From Bacteroidales bacterium (GTDB lineage Bacteria > Bacteroidota > Bacteroidia > Bacteroidales > UBA6680), in assembly GCA_025210735.1 (NCBI GenBank), contig JAOARD010000009.1:212576-276575 (forward strand): DNA of 64,000 nucleotides, written 5' to 3'. Below are positions 35,721-45,600 of the stretch, one piece after another; position 1 is the stretch's first letter; the number at the start of each line of letters is the position of its first letter. The notes under the pieces were generated by a model, which was not told the origin of the DNA, made no database searches, and was given only the letters and a program-made list of their open reading frames with translations. Position numbers and translations under genes: made by a program.

Positions 35721-36926
35721 ATGAAGAAAGTGTTTATTGCAGCCGCAAAACGTACGGCTATTGGAAAATTTCTGGGAACTTTAGGTAACGTATCAGCAGC
35801 AGATATGGCTTCAACAGTAATTAAAAATATTGTTGATGAGACAGGAATTAATCCTGCTGAGCTTGATGAGGTAGTTATGGGTAATATCCTTATGGCCGGA
35901 AAAGGTCAGGGAATTGCACGTCAGGCATCTGTTGGCGCAGGAGTACCACAAGAGGTTCCTGCATATAGCCTTAACATGATTTGTGGTAGTGGAATGAAGA
36001 CTATTATGAGTGCTTATTCTGATATTAAGGCAGGTGAGGCAGAGATGATTCTTGCCGGAGGAACTGAGTCTATGTCAGGAGCAAGTTATGTGTTACCGGG
36101 TACTATCAGAAACGGACAAAAAATGATGGATTTTAAAGCGGTTGACCACATGGTAAATGATGGTTTAACAGATGCTTTTAACGGATATCATATGGGTATT
36201 ACAGCAGAGAACATTGCTGATAAATATAATATTACACGCCAGGAGCAGGATGCTTTTTCATTCGGATCGCAGCAGAAGGCTATTGCAGCACAAGATGCTG
36301 GTAAATTTAAGAATGAGATTGTTCCTGTTGAGATAAAAACACGTAAAGAGACTATTACATTTGATGCTGATGAGTTTATCAACAGAAGATCAGATGAGGC
36401 TAAACTTGGTGGTCTGCGTCCGGCATTTAAAAAAGATGGAACAGTAACTGCTGGTAATGCATCGGGTATTAACGATGGTGCAGCATTTGTTCTTGTAGCA
36501 TCAGAAGAGGCATGTAAAAAATATAACCTTACACCACTTGTAGAGATTGTAGCTGTTGGTCAGGGTGGAGTAGATCCTGCAATAATGGGAATGGGACCTG
36601 TTCCTGCAATTAGCAAAGTTCTTAAGAAAGCAGATATGAAACTTGACCAGATGGAGCTTCTTGAGCTTAACGAAGCATTTGCAGCACAATCATTAGGAGT
36701 TGTTAAGCAACTTTGCGAAGATCATAATGTATCTGCAGACTGGTTTAAAGATAAGTGTAATGTAAATGGTGGTGCTATTGCACTTGGTCACCCTATTGGT
36801 GCTTCAGGTACACGTATTGCTGTAACACTTATTCACGAGATGAAACGTCAGAATAAGCAGTTTGGATTGGCATCACTATGTATTGGTGGTGGTATGGGTA
36901 CTGCTGTAATTCTTAAAAACGTTTAA
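35721..36926 (+). CDS. Acetyl-CoA C-acetyltransferase (thiolase)
   Basis: A 401-residue thiolase. The nucleophilic Cys88 is in NMICGSGMK, the catalytic His in GGAIALGHPIGASG and the second Cys in LCIGGGMGTA. It interconverts acetoacetyl-CoA and two acetyl-CoA. In this genome it could cleave the acetoacetyl-CoA made by the split CoA-transferase, or start butyrate synthesis from acetyl-CoA with the two genes that follow. The crotonase gene begins 6 nt after its stop. Length is normal for biosynthetic-type thiolases. Confidence 0.95.
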   Translation: MKKVFIAAAKRTAIGKFLGTLGNVSAADMASTVIKNIVDETGINPAELDEVVMGNILMAGKGQGIARQASVGAGVPQEVPAYSLNMICGSGMKTIMSAYSDIKAGEAEMILAGGTESMSGASYVLPGTIRNGQKMMDFKAVDHMVNDGLTDAFNGYHMGITAENIADKYNITRQEQDAFSFGSQQKAIAAQDAGKFKNEIVPVEIKTRKETITFDADEFINRRSDEAKLGGLRPAFKKDGTVTAGNASGINDGAAFVLVASEEACKKYNLTPLVEIVAVGQGGVDPAIMGMGPVPAISKVLKKADMKLDQMELLELNEAFAAQSLGVVKQLCEDHNVSADWFKDKCNVNGGAIALGHPIGASGTRIAVTLIHEMKRQNKQFGLASLCIGGGMGTAVILKNV

Positions 36927-36932
36927 TCCGTA

Positions 36933-37694
36933 ATGGAGTTTAAACAACTTAAGATAGATATAAAAGAGGGTATTGCAACGGTTGTTAATAACAGGCCGGA
37001 TAAACTTAATGCACTTAATACTCTCTTTTTTGAGGAGATGAATATGTTCCTTGATAATGTTCCTGAAGAGGTAAAGGTTATTGTTGTTACCGGAGCAGGA
37101 AAAGCATTTGTTGCAGGAGCAGATATCTCTGAGATGAAAGGAAAATCGCCAGAGGAGGGTGAAGCATTCTCTCGTTTAGGACAAAAAACATTTGATAAGC
37201 TTGAGCAACTGGATATTCCTGTTATAGCTGCTGTAAATGGTTTTGCTCTTGGAGGAGGATGCGAACTGGCAATGGCTTGCGATTTCAGACTGGCAAGTAC
37301 AAAAGCAAAGTTTGGTCAGCCGGAGGTTAATCTTGGTATTGTACCGGGTTATGCCGGAACTCAGCGTCTGTCAAGACTTGTTGGTTTAGGTAATGCTCTG
37401 TATATGATTATGACTGCCGATATGGTTGGTGCAGATGAGGCTAAGCAGATGGGACTTGTACAGAAGGTTGTTGAGCCGGATGAGCTTATGGATCTTGCTT
37501 ATAAAATGGCAAAGAAAATAATGAGCAAAGGACCTAATGCTATAAAATTTGCAAAAATGGTTACGCGTCAGGGACTTGAAGATTCGTTTGATGCAGGGTG
37601 TAAACTGGAAGCTAAGAAGTTTGGCGAGCTGTTTGGTACCGATGCTATTGAAGGAATGAGTGCATTTATAGAAAAAAGAGAACCTAAATTTTAA
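36933..37694 (+). CDS. Enoyl-CoA hydratase (crotonase)
   Basis: A 253-residue crotonase-fold enzyme. The oxyanion-hole segments are AFVAGADISEM (residues 59-68) and the GGGCE region, and both catalytic glutamates of hydratases are present: E111 in GGGCELAM and E131 in GQPEVNLGI. It interconverts crotonyl-CoA and 3-hydroxybutyryl-CoA. It sits in a three-gene set, 6 nt after thiolase and 4 nt before the dehydrogenase, so it links crotonyl-CoA from lysine to acetyl-CoA metabolism. Confidence 0.94.
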   Translation: MEFKQLKIDIKEGIATVVNNRPDKLNALNTLFFEEMNMFLDNVPEEVKVIVVTGAGKAFVAGADISEMKGKSPEEGEAFSRLGQKTFDKLEQLDIPVIAAVNGFALGGGCELAMACDFRLASTKAKFGQPEVNLGIVPGYAGTQRLSRLVGLGNALYMIMTADMVGADEAKQMGLVQKVVEPDELMDLAYKMAKKIMSKGPNAIKFAKMVTRQGLEDSFDAGCKLEAKKFGELFGTDAIEGMSAFIEKREPKF

Positions 37695-37698
37695 CCAA

Positions 37699-39030
37699 AT
37701 GATGACTTACGACGAGAGATTACAAAATGTAACAATTATAGGTGCTGCTGGTAAAATGGGTAGCGGAATAGTGTTGCTTACTGCTGTAGAGATGGCTAAT
37801 GTTAGTCTTATGCCAGAAAACAGAGATAAGAAGTATACACTTAATGCACTTGACCTTTCAGAAGAGGCACTTAAAGGATTGGTAGGATATATTACTAAAC
37901 AGGTTACAAAAATATCTGAAAAGAAGATTGATAATATAAGAGGATTTTATCCGGATATTAACAACGATGCAGAGATATCAGCACAGTATGTAAAAGATGT
38001 ATTGGCTGTTCTTAATCCTGTTACATCAATGGATGCTGCAAACGACTCAACAATGATATTTGAGGCTGCAAGTGAGAATCCTGATCTTAAAGTAAAACTA
38101 TTTACTCAGATTGATGAGGCAAATGGTAAAAAGCCATGGTATTTTACAAATACATCATCAATTCCTATTCATATCCTGAACAACAGAGCTAATCTTGAGG
38201 GACGTATTGTAGGATTCCATTTCTACAATCCTCCGGCTGTGCAGAAACTTGTAGAGCTTATAGGATGTGATGAGACTCTACCTGAGTTAATGGAGTTTGC
38301 AAATACTTATGCAAAGAGACTGCGTAAGGTTGTTGTTCCTTCAAACGATATAGCAGCATTTATTGGTAACGGACACTTCCTGCGCGATCTGCTTCATGCA
38401 ACTGCCGAGGTTGATATGTTATCAAAAGATATGACAAAAGCTGAGGCTATATTCCTTATGAATACAATTAGCCAGAAGTATCTTGTAAGACCAATGGGTA
38501 TATTCCAGCTTGTAGACTATGTTGGGGGAGATGTTTGTCAGTATATCCTTAAGGTTATGTCAGAGCATATATCTGGTGAGAAACTGAATAGCGAACTACT
38601 TGATGCATTTATTAACGATGGTATCAAAGGCGGACAGAATGCTGACGGATCGCAGAAGGATGGAATTCTTAAATATGAAAAAGGACGTCCGGTTGCAATA
38701 TACGATATAGACAAAAAAGAGTATACAGATATTGCAATGATAAAAGGTAAGTGCGAAGATATGCTTGGTGCTGTATCTGAAGCTATGCCAAGATGGAAAG
38801 ATGTAATTGCCGATGCAAATAAGCAGGATGTTTTAACAAAGCATTTTGAAGCTATTGCTAAACTTGACTCGGCAGGAGCAAAACTTGCTATAACATACGG
38901 AAGACGTTGTAAAGAGATTGGTCTTGGATTGGTAAGCAATGGTGTTGCAAATAGCGAGCAGGATGTAAACACAGTTATGCAGACTGGTTTCTTCCATGCA
39001 TACGGACCTATCAACAATTTTTTTGAATAA
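37699..39030 (+). CDS. 3-hydroxyacyl-CoA dehydrogenase family protein, long form
   Basis: A 443-residue protein, much longer than the usual 280-residue 3-hydroxybutyryl-CoA dehydrogenase. The nucleotide-binding loop is IIGAAGKMGSGI instead of the common GxGxMGxGIA. Family parts are clear: FEAASENPDLKVKLF, NTSSIPIHIL and GFHFYNPPAVQKLVELIG with the catalytic His. The extra length lies in an insertion near residues 30-80 and an extended C-terminal helical domain. With the thiolase and crotonase it should complete the acetyl-CoA/butyrate route. Two ATGs in tandem leave the start uncertain by one codon. Confidence 0.85.
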   Translation: MMTYDERLQNVTIIGAAGKMGSGIVLLTAVEMANVSLMPENRDKKYTLNALDLSEEALKGLVGYITKQVTKISEKKIDNIRGFYPDINNDAEISAQYVKDVLAVLNPVTSMDAANDSTMIFEAASENPDLKVKLFTQIDEANGKKPWYFTNTSSIPIHILNNRANLEGRIVGFHFYNPPAVQKLVELIGCDETLPELMEFANTYAKRLRKVVVPSNDIAAFIGNGHFLRDLLHATAEVDMLSKDMTKAEAIFLMNTISQKYLVRPMGIFQLVDYVGGDVCQYILKVMSEHISGEKLNSELLDAFINDGIKGGQNADGSQKDGILKYEKGRPVAIYDIDKKEYTDIAMIKGKCEDMLGAVSEAMPRWKDVIADANKQDVLTKHFEAIAKLDSAGAKLAITYGRRCKEIGLGLVSNGVANSEQDVNTVMQTGFFHAYGPINNFFE

Positions 39031-39051
39031 TATTTTTTTATAAAAAACCTA

Positions 39052-39097
39052 AGAGTTGTCACGGTAAATATTTATCTGTATGGCAACTCTTTTTTTG
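39052..39097 (+). terminator. Terminator of the thiolase operon
   Basis: AGAGTTGTC pairs with GGCAACTCT (8 of 9), followed by seven T. It overlaps the spacer before the next gene at 39105. Confidence 0.75.
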
Positions 39098-39104
39098 ATT
39101 AAAG

Positions 39105-39635
39105 ATGAGGAAATTAATAATTTTTATTAGTCTCGCATTTGTGGTGTTTAGTTCTTTTGCTCAGAATAAACAAACTTCTCAAGTTTGTTCTTCGCAAGGA
39201 GGAAGTAGTAATGCTGGAGGTATTCTAATAACATGGACATTAGGAGAAGTAGTGTATAATACAGCGTATAATAGTGAGATTGTTTTGACACAGGGATTTA
39301 ATCAGGGAGCTTATGATGAGAATGAAAATTTACCGTTTCTGAAGAATACTGATTATAACTATACTGAATTTAGAAATAATACTGATGAAAGTCGGAGAAT
39401 ATGTGTCTATCCAACATTGGTAAAGGAAAACTTGTATATAGATGTTGATCTAACTCTATATAGGAAATTGAAATGTAAGATTATTGATGTTTATGGTCGT
39501 GTACTACTTGTGAAAAATATAAAATCGTCTGACGAAATTATAAATGTATCTGCACTGTCAAATCAACTATATCTGATTCAGTTTTTTAACGATGTAGACA
39601 TGATAGAGACATTTAAGATTCAGAAAATTAAATAA
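39105..39635 (+). CDS. Small T9SS-sorted secreted protein
   Basis: A 176-residue protein with signal peptide MRKLIIFISLAFVVFSSFAQ, a short domain with GGSSNAGGILITWTLGEVVYNT and LTQGFNQG (residues about 32-65), and a C-terminal sorting domain beginning RICVYPTLVKENLYI. The first part resembles a repeated motif found ahead of T9SS domains in Bacteroidota surface proteins. It is probably a small surface protein; function unknown. It follows the thiolase operon terminator by only 8 nt, so its own promoter must lie within that operon's 3' end. Confidence 0.75.
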   Translation: MRKLIIFISLAFVVFSSFAQNKQTSQVCSSQGGSSNAGGILITWTLGEVVYNTAYNSEIVLTQGFNQGAYDENENLPFLKNTDYNYTEFRNNTDESRRICVYPTLVKENLYIDVDLTLYRKLKCKIIDVYGRVLLVKNIKSSDEIINVSALSNQLYLIQFFNDVDMIETFKIQKIK

Positions 39636-39641
39636 TATTCT

Positions 39642-39703
39642 ATGAAGCTAAGTATGAATAAAAAAATTCACATCCGATAATGATTTTATTATGTGAGTTC
39701 CAT
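39642..39703 (+). repeat. Intergenic element copy C (four-copy family)
   Basis: 62 bp from ATGAAGCTAAGTATGA to TTATGTGAGTTCCAT. The inner pairing GTAT/ATGT relies on two G-T pairs, which makes sense for RNA rather than DNA. It ends 25 nt before the ATG at 39729. Confidence 0.55.
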
Positions 39704-39728
39704 ATGACCGATAAAAAAAAGTAAACCT

Positions 39729-41573
39729 ATGAAAAAAATAATTTATGTGATTTTAAGTCTGTGCTTTAGTCTTTCTATAGAAGCAAATGTCCCATATGCT
39801 TTTAGTTATCAGGCTGTAGTAAGGGATTTGGCAGGAGAGATTCTTTCTGAGAAAAGTGTGTCTCTAAGGATTTCAATATTAAAAGATAGTAATTCTGGTG
39901 AGGAAATTTATTCAGAGAAACACAATGTGACAACAAATAATTTCGGATTAATAAATATTCGTATTGGCGAAGGAGAGGTTTTAAGTGGAGAGTTTAATGA
40001 GATAAAATGGGGTGAGTCATCTCTTTATATAAATCTGGAGATTGATGAAACTGGAGGGAGTAATTATCGTCAAATTAGTGTTTCGCAATTATTAGCTGTT
40101 CCTTATTCAATATATTCAGATAAAGCTAGAGTTGTTGAAGCCAATTCGAATGAGATAAATTTCTCGGGAGTTTTAACGTCACAGATTGCAGATAGTTGGG
40201 AAGGTAAGATAGTAAATATTAATGGAAGAGTTACTTTAGCTGAAAGTGTAACTATTAAAAGTAGCACGATTCTGAAGTTTGTTAATGGAGGAGTAATTGA
40301 TATTGTTACAAATTCTTTATTTAAAGTTGATGGTGTAATTGATGCAGGTATATATCAAATATTTTCAGGAGAAATAATTCATCCTGAAACAGCATATTCA
40401 TCACAGATTGATCTTTCAAATGCAAAAACAAAATATGTATACCCGGAGTGGTTTGGTGCCAATAATAGCGACTATTCAGACGACACAAGAGCTATACAAT
40501 GTGCTGTAGGTAGTTTAAAGAAGGGTGGTAAAATATACTTCTCAAGAGGGAGTTATGCGTATAAAATAAAATCAATATATATACCATTTCCTAATATTCA
40601 CCTTATTGGTGAGGGTACAGATGTTCAGTTGTATCATTACGAAAAGGGTGAATATAAGGCGTGTATTACAGTAGAACTTGTTCCAAATCCAACCGTAGAC
40701 ATAGGAAGAGATAATGCACATTTTTATATGAAGGACCTTCTTATATCAGGATGGGATGGAGGTATTAATGATACTAATTGTAACCTGATATCATTAATTG
40801 CTGTATCTAATGGTGCGTTTGAGAACCTTAGATTGTTGAATTGTTATAAAGCAGTAATAACATCTGGAGTTTACTTCTCTAACTTCAGAAATATATCATT
40901 TAAGAGGTACAGATACGGTATTAAAAATGAATCAGTGAATGATGATTGGGGAACTTCTAATAATAATATGTTTGAGTCTTTGAGTTTTTTCGGAACAGAT
41001 ATTGGTTGGCAGGTTCCTTTGTATCTTGATGATATGGGTCAGAATGTTTTTACTAATTGTGTTGTAGAGACACCTAAAAGTGTTTTTGCTATTAAATCGG
41101 ATAAGGAAGATCCTAAAACAGGAAATTATACTTATACAAGTAAAAATTCAAGCAGCTATCAAACAATAAAGATACTTAGTGGTGAGGGTAATACATTTAT
41201 TAACCTCCGATTAGAGAGCCTTGGTAACGATTGTGAATCAAACAGATCTCACTGGTTAGAAGTGAAAACTGATAATAATAGATTTATTAACCTTTCAGTT
41301 CATCCGTTTGGTAGTACAGATAAACACCTTATATATATAAGTGGGAAAAATAATGAATTTGATACTTTTGATGTCCCGTATAATGATAATCTTATATATA
41401 TGGATGGGGCATCAGAAGGCAATATTATAAACTTAAGTCCTATTGCTTTAAAATCTAAAGGAATTACCTTTAACTGGACTTATGTAAGCAGGTATATACG
41501 CGATGAAGGAAACTATAATCTTACAGATTTTAAGAATGTTTATAAAATCTATAACAGATCTCCTTTACCGTAA
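39729..41573 (+). CDS. Exported beta-helix protein (pectate-lyase-like fold)
   Basis: A 614-residue protein with a signal peptide (MKKIIYVILSLCFSLSIEA). Next comes a beta-sandwich module FSYQAVVRDLAGEILSEK...VPYSIYSDKA (about 25-130), which in my experience fronts many Bacteroidota surface and tail-collar-like proteins. A right-handed beta-helix follows (about 225-560), opening with YPEWFGANNSDYSDDTRAIQ, the start of pectate-lyase-3-like domains. No catalytic Asp triad is obvious. No C-terminal T9SS signal is visible. Possibly a carbohydrate-binding or -degrading surface protein. Preceded by element copy C. Confidence 0.7.
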   Translation: MKKIIYVILSLCFSLSIEANVPYAFSYQAVVRDLAGEILSEKSVSLRISILKDSNSGEEIYSEKHNVTTNNFGLINIRIGEGEVLSGEFNEIKWGESSLYINLEIDETGGSNYRQISVSQLLAVPYSIYSDKARVVEANSNEINFSGVLTSQIADSWEGKIVNINGRVTLAESVTIKSSTILKFVNGGVIDIVTNSLFKVDGVIDAGIYQIFSGEIIHPETAYSSQIDLSNAKTKYVYPEWFGANNSDYSDDTRAIQCAVGSLKKGGKIYFSRGSYAYKIKSIYIPFPNIHLIGEGTDVQLYHYEKGEYKACITVELVPNPTVDIGRDNAHFYMKDLLISGWDGGINDTNCNLISLIAVSNGAFENLRLLNCYKAVITSGVYFSNFRNISFKRYRYGIKNESVNDDWGTSNNNMFESLSFFGTDIGWQVPLYLDDMGQNVFTNCVVETPKSVFAIKSDKEDPKTGNYTYTSKNSSSYQTIKILSGEGNTFINLRLESLGNDCESNRSHWLEVKTDNNRFINLSVHPFGSTDKHLIYISGKNNEFDTFDVPYNDNLIYMDGASEGNIINLSPIALKSKGITFNWTYVSRYIRDEGNYNLTDFKNVYKIYNRSPLP

Positions 41574-41602
41574 ATTAATAACTTCTGTTTGAGTATATGA
41601 TT

Positions 41603-41635
41603 AAACCGCTTCTGAATTAATTTCTGAAGCGGTTT
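41603..41635. terminator. Bidirectional terminator between converging genes
   Basis: Perfect 10-bp stem AAACCGCTTC/GAAGCGGTTT with T-rich sequence after it on the plus strand. It lies between the beta-helix gene (+) and the methyltransferase gene (-). Confidence 0.8.
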
Positions 41636-41641
41636 TATATT

Positions 41642-42337
41642 TTAATTCCTTCTGAAAATATAGAAATCAGACTTGGATGTCTCTGTAGGTTTTTCAGGAT
41701 CGTATTTGTATCTGTTATCAATCTTCTCTACAAGGCTCCAGTTGGGTTTGTTGTCTGTAACCCATTTAGTAAAGTTATGATCTCTTTCATGATGACGCTG
41801 TCCTCTCTTGTAATTGCTTGAATATATAATTACATATTTATCTGATAAGCTAAAGAGGTTGCTCATGTATTGCTCATAAATATGAGTTTCAACCAGATGA
41901 AAAATAACATCTAATGATAGTGCCAAATCAGATTTATAACAATTAATACCATCTGATTCAATTTTGTCTATAGTAAAAAAAGCTTTGTCTGAATCGTCTC
42001 TGAATTTAGATTTACAGATATCTATTGCTGTTTTAGAGATATCAAATCCGGTGTACTTTGGGTACTCAGCATATGTCAACTGATTTCCATCGCCACATCC
42101 TAATTCAACAACAGTGGTCAGTTTGTTTTTATCAACTACATTGTTAATAACCTCTGCTTTAAACTCTGCAAGTTTATTGTATGATCCTGCACCTGAGTTG
42201 CCTCCCTTTTTGTATCTATCTTCCCAATAAGAAGCTGTTCCTTTAAATTTAAAATTCCGGGTCGTACGCTCAATAAGCTTCATGGTTAAAGATCCTATAA
42301 CCGGAGTTTCTTTAACCAGTTTTTTCAATTTTTGCAT
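41642..42337 (-). CDS. SAM-dependent methyltransferase
   Basis: A 231-residue class I methyltransferase. Motif I is VVELGCGDGNQLTY (about residues 77-90), with the acidic end of strand 2 in YTGFDISKTAID and a later SLDVIFHLVE. The N-terminal stretch TASYWEDRYKKGGNSGAGSYN is known from small-molecule and sugar-type methyltransferases. Substrate unknown. It stands alone on the minus strand amid plus-strand surface genes, divergent from the giant LRR gene, and may modify glycans, but that is guesswork. Confidence 0.8.
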   Translation of the reverse strand: MQKLKKLVKETPVIGSLTMKLIERTTRNFKFKGTASYWEDRYKKGGNSGAGSYNKLAEFKAEVINNVVDKNKLTTVVELGCGDGNQLTYAEYPKYTGFDISKTAIDICKSKFRDDSDKAFFTIDKIESDGINCYKSDLALSLDVIFHLVETHIYEQYMSNLFSLSDKYVIIYSSNYKRGQRHHERDHNFTKWVTDNKPNWSLVEKIDNRYKYDPEKPTETSKSDFYIFRRN

Positions 42338-42468
42338 TTAATAATTTGTTATATCCATAATTATTGAATTTTGTGTGGGTTGTGTTTATAATAGTGCAAT
42401 GTAACCAAAAAGTTTTATTAAACGTATTAATTACATGTTAGTTGTTGTTTTGTAATAACAAAGCTCAC

Positions 42469-42504
42469 GGTTTAAATTTTTTGATAAAAAAAAGAATTTA
42501 AACC
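42469..42504. promoter_or_regulatory. Inverted repeat in the divergent intergenic region
   Basis: Perfect 10-bp arms GGTTTAAATT/AATTTAAACC around 16 nt, between the methyltransferase (-) and the giant LRR gene (+). The rest of the 42338-42653 spacer holds only the promoter box at 42537. Operator or hairpin; not distinguishable here. Confidence 0.45.
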
Positions 42505-42536
42505 TATGTCAGCAATAATAATGAGTTACTAATTGT

Positions 42537-42544
42537 TATATTTG
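42537..42544 (+). promoter_or_regulatory. -7 box (TATATTTG) of the giant LRR gene
   Basis: TATATTTG fits TAnnTTTG. It lies about 110 nt upstream of the ATG at 42654, which suggests a long leader. Confidence 0.5.
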
Positions 42545-42653
42545 TTGTTGATAGGTGTATTGTTTCGTTTGGGGAATAACATTGTTACTTACATTAAATG
42601 TTGTTGCAGAGACGTATACCTGTTTAAAAAGGTGGATAACTAAACTTAAATAT

Positions 42654-45600
42654 ATGCATAAATTTTTACTCCGTTTCACTGTGGGATTGCTATTTCTTTG
42701 TATGAGCAGCATATCACTATTTGCACAGGATGTTAATGGTGATGGCTTTCATGACGGAGATGTTGCAGTATTAAAACAGATCTTAACAGATAATCCGGCA
42801 AATACATTAGGTTGGGCAGGAGACAACTATGGTAGCTGGTTTGGAGCAACATGGAATGCAGATTCTCCTAAGAGAGTTGTTATGATGGATATAAGATTCA
42901 AAAATATTAGCTCTTTGAGTCTTACTGGTTTAACAGAACTTGTTCAATTAAATTGTTCAGATAATTACCTTACAACAATAGATGTTTCTGCTCTTAAGAA
43001 ACTTACAAAGATGTTCTGTTCAAATAACGATCTTAAAACAATAGATATTGATAAAAATACTCTTCTTAATATCTACTACTCCAATAATGCAATGTCATTC
43101 TCGGCAATGGAAGATTTTGCAGATTTGCCAATTGTTAGTGGTGATCCACAAGATAAAATATTTGAGGAGTTTGCTGTTGGATTAGGGCAAGCAATAGATT
43201 TTAGTTCAGAAGCAAATATTGCAGGTGTTGCAACTACATTTAAATGGTACAAAAACGGAGTGCTTGTTCCGGGAGAGACATCGGCAACATATACCCCAAC
43301 TGAAACAGGTACGTACTATAGCAAAATGGAGAATACCAAATTTACTGGTATCGAACTACAAACAAATAATATAACTGTTGTTAATGACGATCTTAACGAT
43401 GGCTTTTTTGACGATGATGTACAAACGCTAGAATACCTGCTTACAATAAATCCGGGACATACACTTAACTGGACCGGAACAAATTATGGTACATGGGAAG
43501 GTGTTACATGGAGTACAGATCCTATTAAAAAGGTTATTGAACTGGATATTTCAGGAAAGAATATATCTAAATTACACTTTAATGCATTTAATGAATTAGC
43601 TGTATTAAAATGTTCTGATAACAATATTGCCAACTTACCTATTGTTGGAAAACTGAAACTTAAAACAATTGATTGTAGAAATAATCTGTTACCATTTACT
43701 GGTATTACAGATGTACTATATATAACAAACCCTGTTTTTACAGCCGAGCCGCAAAAAAAACTGTTTGAAGAAAAAACTATAATGCCTGGTACTGAGATAG
43801 ATTACTCATCGCAGGAGACAATAGCTTCAACAGCAACAGTATATGAGTGGTATAAAGATGGTGTAAAGGTTGATGGTGTTACAACATCAAAATATAGCCC
43901 TGCTGATGAAGGAGTATACTATTGTAAAATGACAAATAGTAAGTTCCCGGGTTTAACACTTATAACAAATAATGTTACAGTTAGTGCTGCTGTAACATAT
44001 AATGCAGCAGATGTTAATGCTCTTAAAGCTATATTAACAGATAACCCTGCGCATAAGCTTACCAGCTGGACAGGTGATGACTACTCTACATGGGCTGGTG
44101 TTACATGGAACACTGCAAACCCAAAGCGTGTTACAGAACTGCAACTAGATGACAAAGGACTTGTCAGTGTTGATGCTTCTGCTTTTGCTGAGCTGACAGA
44201 TCTGAATGTAGAGAATAATTCAATAGCAACATTAACTGTTAATAATCTTTCAAATCTTATAAAGTTAAATTGTAACTCAAATAGCCTGTCTGCAATAAAT
44301 ACAACAGGGCTGTTAAAGCTGAAAGAGTTGTATTTAAATAATAATAGTATAACAACAATTAATATATCACAACTTTCGCTTCTTGAGAAATTTGATATAT
44401 CACAGAATGACTTGTCGGCTATTGATTTATCTAATCAGACAAAACTTATAGATCTTAATATTCAGGATAATGATTTTGAAACTATAGATTTAAGTGCTAA
44501 TACTTTGCTTGATAAGTTTGTATGTGTAAATAATAAATTGCCATTTACAGTTCTTAAGGACTTTGTATCTATAACTACATTTAATTATTCTCCACAGAAA
44601 TTATTGTATACAGAGCAAACAATTGCTCCGGGAATAGAGATTGATTATTCATCGCAAGAGACTATTGACGGAACAGCTACTGTATATGAGTGGTTTAAAG
44701 ATGGAGCTAAAATTGATGGTGTTACTACATCTAAGTATACACCAACAGATCCGGGAGTTTATACATGTAATATGACAAATACAAAACTTCCGGGCTTAAC
44801 GCTAAGTACAAATGAAGTAACTGTTGTTGCTGTTACCGATAACTATAATACAGATGATGTAAATGCATTAAAGGCAATTCTTACTGCTAATCCGGGTAAT
44901 ACGCTGGGTTGGGCAGGTGAAGATTATAGTGCATGGGCAGGTGTAACATGGAATCTTGAAGATCCGCGTAGAGTAACAGGATTAAGTATTGAGAACAAAA
45001 ATATTACTAATGTTGATGTTACAGTAATGGCAGAGCTTAAAGATTTTGATTGTTCTAATAATGCTATTACTACTGTTAATATAACTAACCTGAGTAAATT
45101 AGAGACTCTTGACTGTGGCTATAATGAGTTAACAACTATTGATCTTACAGGATTAAGTGCTATAAAAATTCTGAATGTTGCAAAGAATAAATTAGATAAT
45201 ATTGATTTGTCGCCAATTACTGATCTTATAAATCTGAATATTGGACTGAATAAATTTACGACAATAGATATATCTAAGTTCAATAATCTTACTGATTTAG
45301 TATTTAATAATAACCAGATAGAGTCTATTGATCTTACAGGAAAGAGTAAATTGGTTAATCTTAACTTTAACTCTAACCTAATTAGAGAGATTGACCTTAC
45401 GGATGCTACATCACTTAATCAGTTAATATGTACATTTAATAAATTGCCGCTTAGCCAGTTGGTAAAAGGATTGTCTCTGGCAGATTTTCAGTATATCTCT
45501 CAGCGTAAACTGTACGACAGAGTGTTTACATTTCCGGGAACAGAGATTGATTTAAGTAAGGAAGAGACAATTGATGGTACTGCTACAGTGTTCACATGGT

